From contig NZ_CP013382.1 in the NCBI RefSeq assembly GCF_001513745.1, positions 1,612,001-1,676,000 of the forward strand: DNA of 64,000 bases. Reading direction: 5' to 3'. The position numbers and the translations under genes were made by a program. Positions 60,100 through 64,000 of this stretch are shown piece after piece (position 1 is the first letter of the stretch; the number at the start of each line of letters is the position of its first letter). The notes below the pieces were generated by a model that was not told the origin of the DNA, searched no databases, and saw only the letters and a program-made list of their open reading frames with translations. This DNA comes from Burkholderia humptydooensis (GTDB lineage: Bacteria; Pseudomonadota; Gammaproteobacteria; Burkholderiales; Burkholderiaceae).

Positions 60100-60984
60100 A
60101 TGCCTGCCATTGTCCGCCGTGACGTTCGCTTCGCCCTTCCGCCCGATCGCATTGGCGATTGGCACGTGAACGGCGTGGCCAACACGCATTACTTCAACGC
60201 GCTGTCGCTGATGTTCCCCGCGGGCGAGCGCTTTTTCATCGACTCGGTCCGTCACTACCGCGACCGCATTCAGGACCCCGAACTGCTGAAGCAGGTTCAG
60301 GGCTTCATCGGGCAGGAAGCGATGCACAGTCGCGAGCACGTCGAGTTCAACGACGTCGCCGAAGCGGCCGGTTATCCCGCGCATCGGCTCGACCGCGGCT
60401 TCTGGAAATTCACGGGACTGATGCGCAAGCTCTTGCCGCCGCCGCTGCAGCTCGCACAGACGATCGCATTCGAGCACTACACGGCGATCATGACCGACAT
60501 GCTGCTCAGCAACTTCGAGCATTTCCACGACTCGGCCGACGCATACGCGAACATGTGGCTGTGGCACTCGATGGAAGAGACCGAGCACAAGGCGGTCGCG
60601 TTCGACGTGTGGAACGCGGTGATGAAACCGGGGCCGACGCGCTATCTGATGCGCGTCGGTTCGATGCTGCTCACGAGCGCCGTGTTCTGGGGCACGAACT
60701 TCTATTTCCACATGGCGTTCATGAACGCGCACCGGCGGATGCACGGCAAGGTCACGGGCAAGTGGGCGTTCGCGCGGTTCTTCGTGAAAGGCTTCATCCA
60801 TCTGGTGCCGAGCACGCTCGCCTACTTCAAGCCCGGCTTCCATCCGTGGCAGCACGACAACCGCAGGCACTTCGCGCAGCTCGAACGGCTGCTCGCGAAC
60901 ATCGATGCCAGCAACGCGCGATATGCGGCGCAAGCGGCGCCGCGGCGCATCCCGCTGCATCCGATGACCATGCAGGCGAGCTGA
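60100..60984 (+). CDS. predicted metal-dependent hydrolase (PF10118-type, ferritin-like)
   Basis: A 294-residue all-helical protein of the bacterial PF10118 metal-dependent hydrolase family. Likely diiron ligands sit in GQEAMHSREHVEFND, IAFEHYTAIMTDM and LWHSMEETEHKAVAFDVWN, giving a Glu/His pattern like ferritin-like oxygenases. The true reaction is not known. The ATG follows GGAGAG. It is followed by a small membrane protein gene 86 nt later. The TetR-type operator upstream suggests a drug- or fatty-acid-responsive repressor encoded elsewhere. Confidence 0.85.
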   Translation: MPAIVRRDVRFALPPDRIGDWHVNGVANTHYFNALSLMFPAGERFFIDSVRHYRDRIQDPELLKQVQGFIGQEAMHSREHVEFNDVAEAAGYPAHRLDRGFWKFTGLMRKLLPPPLQLAQTIAFEHYTAIMTDMLLSNFEHFHDSADAYANMWLWHSMEETEHKAVAFDVWNAVMKPGPTRYLMRVGSMLLTSAVFWGTNFYFHMAFMNAHRRMHGKVTGKWAFARFFVKGFIHLVPSTLAYFKPGFHPWQHDNRRHFAQLERLLANIDASNARYAAQAAPRRIPLHPMTMQAS

Positions 60985-61070
60985 ACGCCGCGTCTTTCGC
61001 AGTCGCGAGCGCATCGGCCGCGCGCCGAAACGCTCGCGCCTCGAACGATCTCACCCAAACGGTGCATTTC

Positions 61071-61568
61071 ATGTCTTCGACTTCGTCTCAGGGGCGCGGC
61101 CGGCCGCAAGCCTCACCTTGGCTATCGCTGATCACCCGCCTGCTCGGCGTCAGCTTCGTGCTGTTCTTCGGCACGGCGATCGTCACGATCCTGCTCGGCA
61201 TCGACCATCGGATCGCGAGCGATCCCATCGGCCTGCTGGCGCTGCGCCTCGTGCGCTGGGGCGGCGCGCACGGCGGCGGCGAGCACTACGAACTGATGAT
61301 CTCGGCCGTCTATGTCGCCTGGGGCGTCTTTCTGTGGGAAGCCGCCAGCGATCCGTTCGAGCACAAGCTGTTTCTCGACTTCACGGTCGTCGCGAACGCC
61401 GCCCACTTCGGGCTGATGTTCGTGCAGGGCCTGGTGATGCCGGGCGAGCGCATCCACCTGGTCAGCGACGTCGCGCTCGGCTGGTTCGCCCTCGCGCTCT
61501 TCGCCGCGACGTGGATTCCTGCGCGAAGCAAGGCGGCGAAGCGGCACGCAGCGAGTTTCAGCCGTTGA
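61071..61568 (+). CDS. small membrane protein of unknown function
   Basis: A 165-residue protein with about four hydrophobic segments (VSFVLFFGTAIVTILLG, YELMISAVYVAWGVFLWEA, LFLDFTVVANAAHFGLMFVQGLVM, VALGWFALALFAATWIP). Charged or His residues between segments 2 and 4 (FEHK, NAAHFG, ERIHL) could bind metal. I do not recognise it. It is 86 nt after the diiron-protein gene with no terminator between, so it is probably in the same operon. The long frame from 60159 is shadow of the upstream gene. Confidence 0.78.
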   Translation: MSSTSSQGRGRPQASPWLSLITRLLGVSFVLFFGTAIVTILLGIDHRIASDPIGLLALRLVRWGGAHGGGEHYELMISAVYVAWGVFLWEAASDPFEHKLFLDFTVVANAAHFGLMFVQGLVMPGERIHLVSDVALGWFALALFAATWIPARSKAAKRHAASFSR

Positions 61569-61737
61569 TCGCTGCCGTGGGCGCGCAGTCGCGCACCTTG
61601 CACGCGCGAGCGAAAGCGCGGCATGCCGCGCGCGCCCGTTCGCGCCGCATAAGCATCGCACGATTCGTTCGTTGTCCGGGCGGGCGCGCTCCGTTTAACG
61701 TGGTTGTTTTTCGCGCCCATCCCTGCCAGGACCTCCG

Positions 61738-63039
61738 ATGGCCATTTCCAGCCCCGATTCCACGCTGCGGCGGACCACGACGCCCGCCGCCCCGTCGCAC
61801 GCCGACGCGCACGACAGCAAGATCGCCGACGCCGCGCGCCTGTTCGACGACGATCCGCTGATCCGCCGCTTCGCCCCGATATTCGACCGGATCGCGCAAG
61901 GCGCGGTCGCGCGCGACCAGCATCGCGAGCTGCCGTACGAACCTGTCGAGTGGCTGCGCGCGGCGGGCTTCACGAAGCTGCGCGTGCCGACGGCCGCGGG
62001 CGGCGACGGCATCGGCCTCGCGCCGTTCTTCGCGCTGCTCTCGCGGCTCGGCGAAGCCGATCCGAATCTGCCGCAGATCCTGCGCGTGCACGGCGGCTTC
62101 GTCGAGATGCTGCACGAGAGCGCCGACGACGCGCTGCGCGACCGCTGGTTCGCGCGCATCGCGCGCGGAACGATCGTCGGCGGCGCGACCGCGGAGCGGG
62201 CCGCCGTCACGAGCAACACCGTGCGGCTGTCGCGAGAGAACGGCAAGCTGTATCTCGACGGCGAGAAGTACTACACGACAGGCACGCTGTACGCGGACTG
62301 GATCGACGTGACCGCGAACGACGGCGATACGGACCTGCGCGTGCTCGTGCCGGCCGGCGCGCCGGGCGTCGAGCGCCTCGACGATTGGGACGGCTTCGGC
62401 CAGCGCCTGACGGGCAGCGGCACGACGCGCTTCACGCGCACCGAGGTCGCGCCGGACGACATCTATCGGCGCTTCGATGCATCGCAGCCGCGCAGCAACA
62501 GCCTGCTGACCGCGTATTTCCAGACGCTGCATCTCGCGAATCTCGCGGGCATCACGCGCGCGGTGCTGCGCGACGCGGTCGCCTTCACGCGCGACCGCAC
62601 GCGCACGTTCGGCGTGCCGGGCGCGTCGAGCCCGCGTCACGATCCGCTCGTGCAGCGCGTGATCGGGCGGCTCGCGAGCCTCGCGTATTCGACGCAGAGC
62701 CTCGTCGCGGCGATCGCACGCACGCTCGACGACCTGTCCGCCGCGCGCGCAGCGGACAGCGCGACCGAAGATGCATACGTGCGCGTCGACATCCAGGCAT
62801 TCCAGGCGCAGCAGATCGTGCTCGCGCAGACGCTCGAGGCCGCGACGCTGCTGTTCGAAGTGGGCGGCGCATCGGCGACGAGCGAGACGCGCCGCTTCGA
62901 TCGCCACTGGCGCAACGCGCGCGTGCTCGCTTCGCACAATCCGGCGATCGTTCGCGAAGCGGCGATCGGCAACTACTATCTGAACGGCGTCGGGCACAAC
63001 GAGCGCTTCGGGATCGCACATGCGGACGCCGCGCGCTGA
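61738..63039 (+). CDS. acyl-CoA-dehydrogenase-like flavoprotein (SfnB/DszC type)
   Basis: A 433-residue acyl-CoA-dehydrogenase-fold protein of the SfnB/DszC/DBT-oxygenase class, which lacks a true acyl-CoA dehydrogenase Glu and often works as a reduced-flavin monooxygenase in sulfur or aromatic metabolism. Visible are the N-terminal helix region (WLRAAGFTKLRVPTAAGGDGIGLAPFFALLSRLGEADPNLPQILRVHGGF), GATAERAAV, YLDGEKYYTTG and the C-terminal flavin region HNPAIVREAAIGNYYLNG. It stands alone on the plus strand after the membrane protein gene (169 bp). Confidence 0.88.
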   Translation: MAISSPDSTLRRTTTPAAPSHADAHDSKIADAARLFDDDPLIRRFAPIFDRIAQGAVARDQHRELPYEPVEWLRAAGFTKLRVPTAAGGDGIGLAPFFALLSRLGEADPNLPQILRVHGGFVEMLHESADDALRDRWFARIARGTIVGGATAERAAVTSNTVRLSRENGKLYLDGEKYYTTGTLYADWIDVTANDGDTDLRVLVPAGAPGVERLDDWDGFGQRLTGSGTTRFTRTEVAPDDIYRRFDASQPRSNSLLTAYFQTLHLANLAGITRAVLRDAVAFTRDRTRTFGVPGASSPRHDPLVQRVIGRLASLAYSTQSLVAAIARTLDDLSAARAADSATEDAYVRVDIQAFQAQQIVLAQTLEAATLLFEVGGASATSETRRFDRHWRNARVLASHNPAIVREAAIGNYYLNGVGHNERFGIAHADAAR

Positions 63040-63072
63040 CGCCGGCGACGCCGTGCGATCGCAGCCGGCGCG

Positions 63073-63363
63073 CTAATCGACCAGGAACCGCTCGCGGTCC
63101 TGCCCGGCGATCCAGGCGGGTGCGCGGCCGCGCCCTGTCCATGTCGCGCCCGTGTCCGGATCGCGATAGCGCGGCCTCGGCAGCGCGTCGACTTTCTTCG
63201 GCCGCCCGAGGCGAGGCGGGAACAGATCTTTTTGCGTGAGACCGTACGCGACGATCTTCTTGCGCAGTTCGACAAGCACGTCGGGCAACTCGACCGCGCG
63301 TGCGGTCTTCGCCTGCTGCTTCAAATCATCCAATTGGGCAAGCAATTCCTTGTATGTTGCCAT
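63073..63363 (-). CDS. H-NS-family nucleoid protein
   Basis: A 96-residue small H-NS homologue. The N-terminal coiled-coil oligomerisation region is MATYKELLAQLDDLKQQAKTARAVEL and the DNA-binding end is RYRDPDTGATWTGRGRAPAWIAGQ, the usual TWTGRGRxPxWI motif. It silences AT-rich, often foreign DNA. The ATG at 63363 follows GGGGA; an ATG two codons upstream is an alternative. It is convergent with the SfnB-like gene. Confidence 0.92.
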   Translation of the reverse strand: MATYKELLAQLDDLKQQAKTARAVELPDVLVELRKKIVAYGLTQKDLFPPRLGRPKKVDALPRPRYRDPDTGATWTGRGRAPAWIAGQDRERFLVD

Positions 63364-63513
63364 TACCATTTCCCCGTATGATTCCACTGCCTCTTTTCGA
63401 CCGACAATCGAAAACCATGTTGTTATGTTAAAGAGTGCCGAAGTCAGTTTTCGGCTATCATAGCGCAATTAGGCCAAGGTGGACTATTTCGATTCAGCAG
63501 GGAGCATTCGCCC

Positions 63514-63756
63514 ATGCTCCCTTCCATTCATCACCCTCGTTATGTCGTGCTGCGCACGCATTTGCGCGCGCTGAGAAGAGCAGCCGGCCTCACGCAGACG
63601 CAATTGGCCGAGCGCCTGAGCATCGACCAATCCTATCTCTCCAAGATCGAACGCGGGGAACGCTATGTCGATATTCTCCTTTATCTCGATTGGTGCCGTC
63701 ATTGCGGCATCGAGCCCAACCACGCCGTATCTGAATTAATCGACGCGGGCGTTTGA
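63514..63756 (+). CDS. small XRE-family helix-turn-helix regulator
   Basis: An 80-residue protein made of one XRE/Cro HTH (LRALRRAAGLTQTQLAERLSIDQSYLSKIERGERYVDILLYLDWCRHCG). No effector or toxin partner is visible downstream in the remaining 244 bp, which hold no other recognisable feature. It is divergent from the H-NS-like gene, 150 bp away. Small regulators of this type control conjugative or antitoxin functions, or local genes. Confidence 0.88.
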   Translation: MLPSIHHPRYVVLRTHLRALRRAAGLTQTQLAERLSIDQSYLSKIERGERYVDILLYLDWCRHCGIEPNHAVSELIDAGV

Positions 63757-64000
63757 ATGGCTCATGCGGCTGCATTTCGTCATTTGAAACGATTTGAATG
63801 CCGCGCGGCGTGCGCCGCTTCGTTTGACCGCGCGTTCGTTCGCCTGTGTTCATCGCGTCGCGCGTCGTGCGGCGTATCGGCCGCCCGTCGCGAGCGCAGT
63901 GGCGCGCCGGTCCGCCTGGCTCGCGTAGTAGTGCACGGTAGGCGCGGCGCTCCACAGAGCGTCTCGCGCAGCGGCAACCGCGCGACACCGCGCGGTCGCG

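Noticed and set aside
60159..61070. Long N-terminal extension of the small membrane protein
   Set aside because: It overlaps the diiron-protein gene in another frame and has no sensible composition; the ATG at 61071 starts the conserved-looking part.
1..64000. tRNA, rRNA, CRISPR array, insertion sequence or prophage
   Set aside because: I found no cloverleaf-like gene, no regularly spaced direct repeats, no transposase and no phage structural gene.

Overview
The window looks like the second chromosome of a Burkholderia species of the pseudomallei/thailandensis group. The grounds are very high GC with GC-rich third codon positions, a CepR/RsaM/CepI-type quorum-sensing locus with an almost canonical cep box, and a porin essentially identical in pattern to B. 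pseudomallei Omp38. The exact species is not resolved. I saw no tRNA or rRNA gene, CRISPR array, intact insertion sequence or prophage. The region is ordinary accessory chromosome: catabolic clusters, their regulators, porins and a few repair and regulatory genes.

Layout. (1) 173-13476, minus strand: one tightly packed 14-gene catabolic operon. It holds a three-component Rieske oxygenase (ferredoxin, oxygenase, ferredoxin reductase), a small recombinase-helix-like protein, two short-chain dehydrogenases, a cupin, an alpha/beta hydrolase, an IclR regulator, a ThDP enzyme, an aspartate dehydrogenase, an aldehyde dehydrogenase, a VOC extradiol dioxygenase and an MFS transporter. A divergent porin (13911-14999) and a second IclR gene flank it, and both divergent promoters carry the same GTTCCA-type palindrome. 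I think this is the most likely undescribed system here: a complete uptake-to-central-metabolism route for an unknown aromatic compound. (2) 16079-19719: AlkB, a RutE-like nitroreductase, a membrane metallophosphoesterase and MgtC with a long leader. (3) 19748-22707: the quorum-sensing locus (LuxR, RsaM, LuxI) and an unknown gene behind luxI. (4) 22670-32000: RibA, a CBS protein, a DUF4148 protein with a hairpin-rich 3' region, Rnk, Omp38, a Tat-exported YXWGXW protein, ArsR plus Old Yellow Enzyme, GNAT, LysE and a third porin. (5) 32203-39289: an amine/amino-acid catabolic cluster (AraC, DUF3156, permease, class III aminotransferase, aldehyde dehydrogenase, LuxR regulator). (6) 39500-46352: MoaE/MoaF-like pair, aldo/keto reductase and two LysR-oxidoreductase pairs. 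(7) 46653-50972: an orphan fliD, an ATC-hydrolase-family gene, a decayed LivK-type pseudogene with a 9-bp repeat, and a LysR gene. (8) 51046-57477: a FAN1-type nuclease and DinG/XPD-type helicase pair, then ribokinase and nucleoside hydrolase. (9) 57666-63756: flavin monooxygenase, DUF3088, a PF10118-type diiron protein behind a TetR-like operator, a membrane protein, an SfnB/DszC-like flavoprotein, an H-NS-like protein and a small XRE regulator.

Many starts were moved inward from the longest open frame because a Shine-Dalgarno sequence and the family N-terminus fit better. Substrates of the catabolic clusters are inferred from family membership only.
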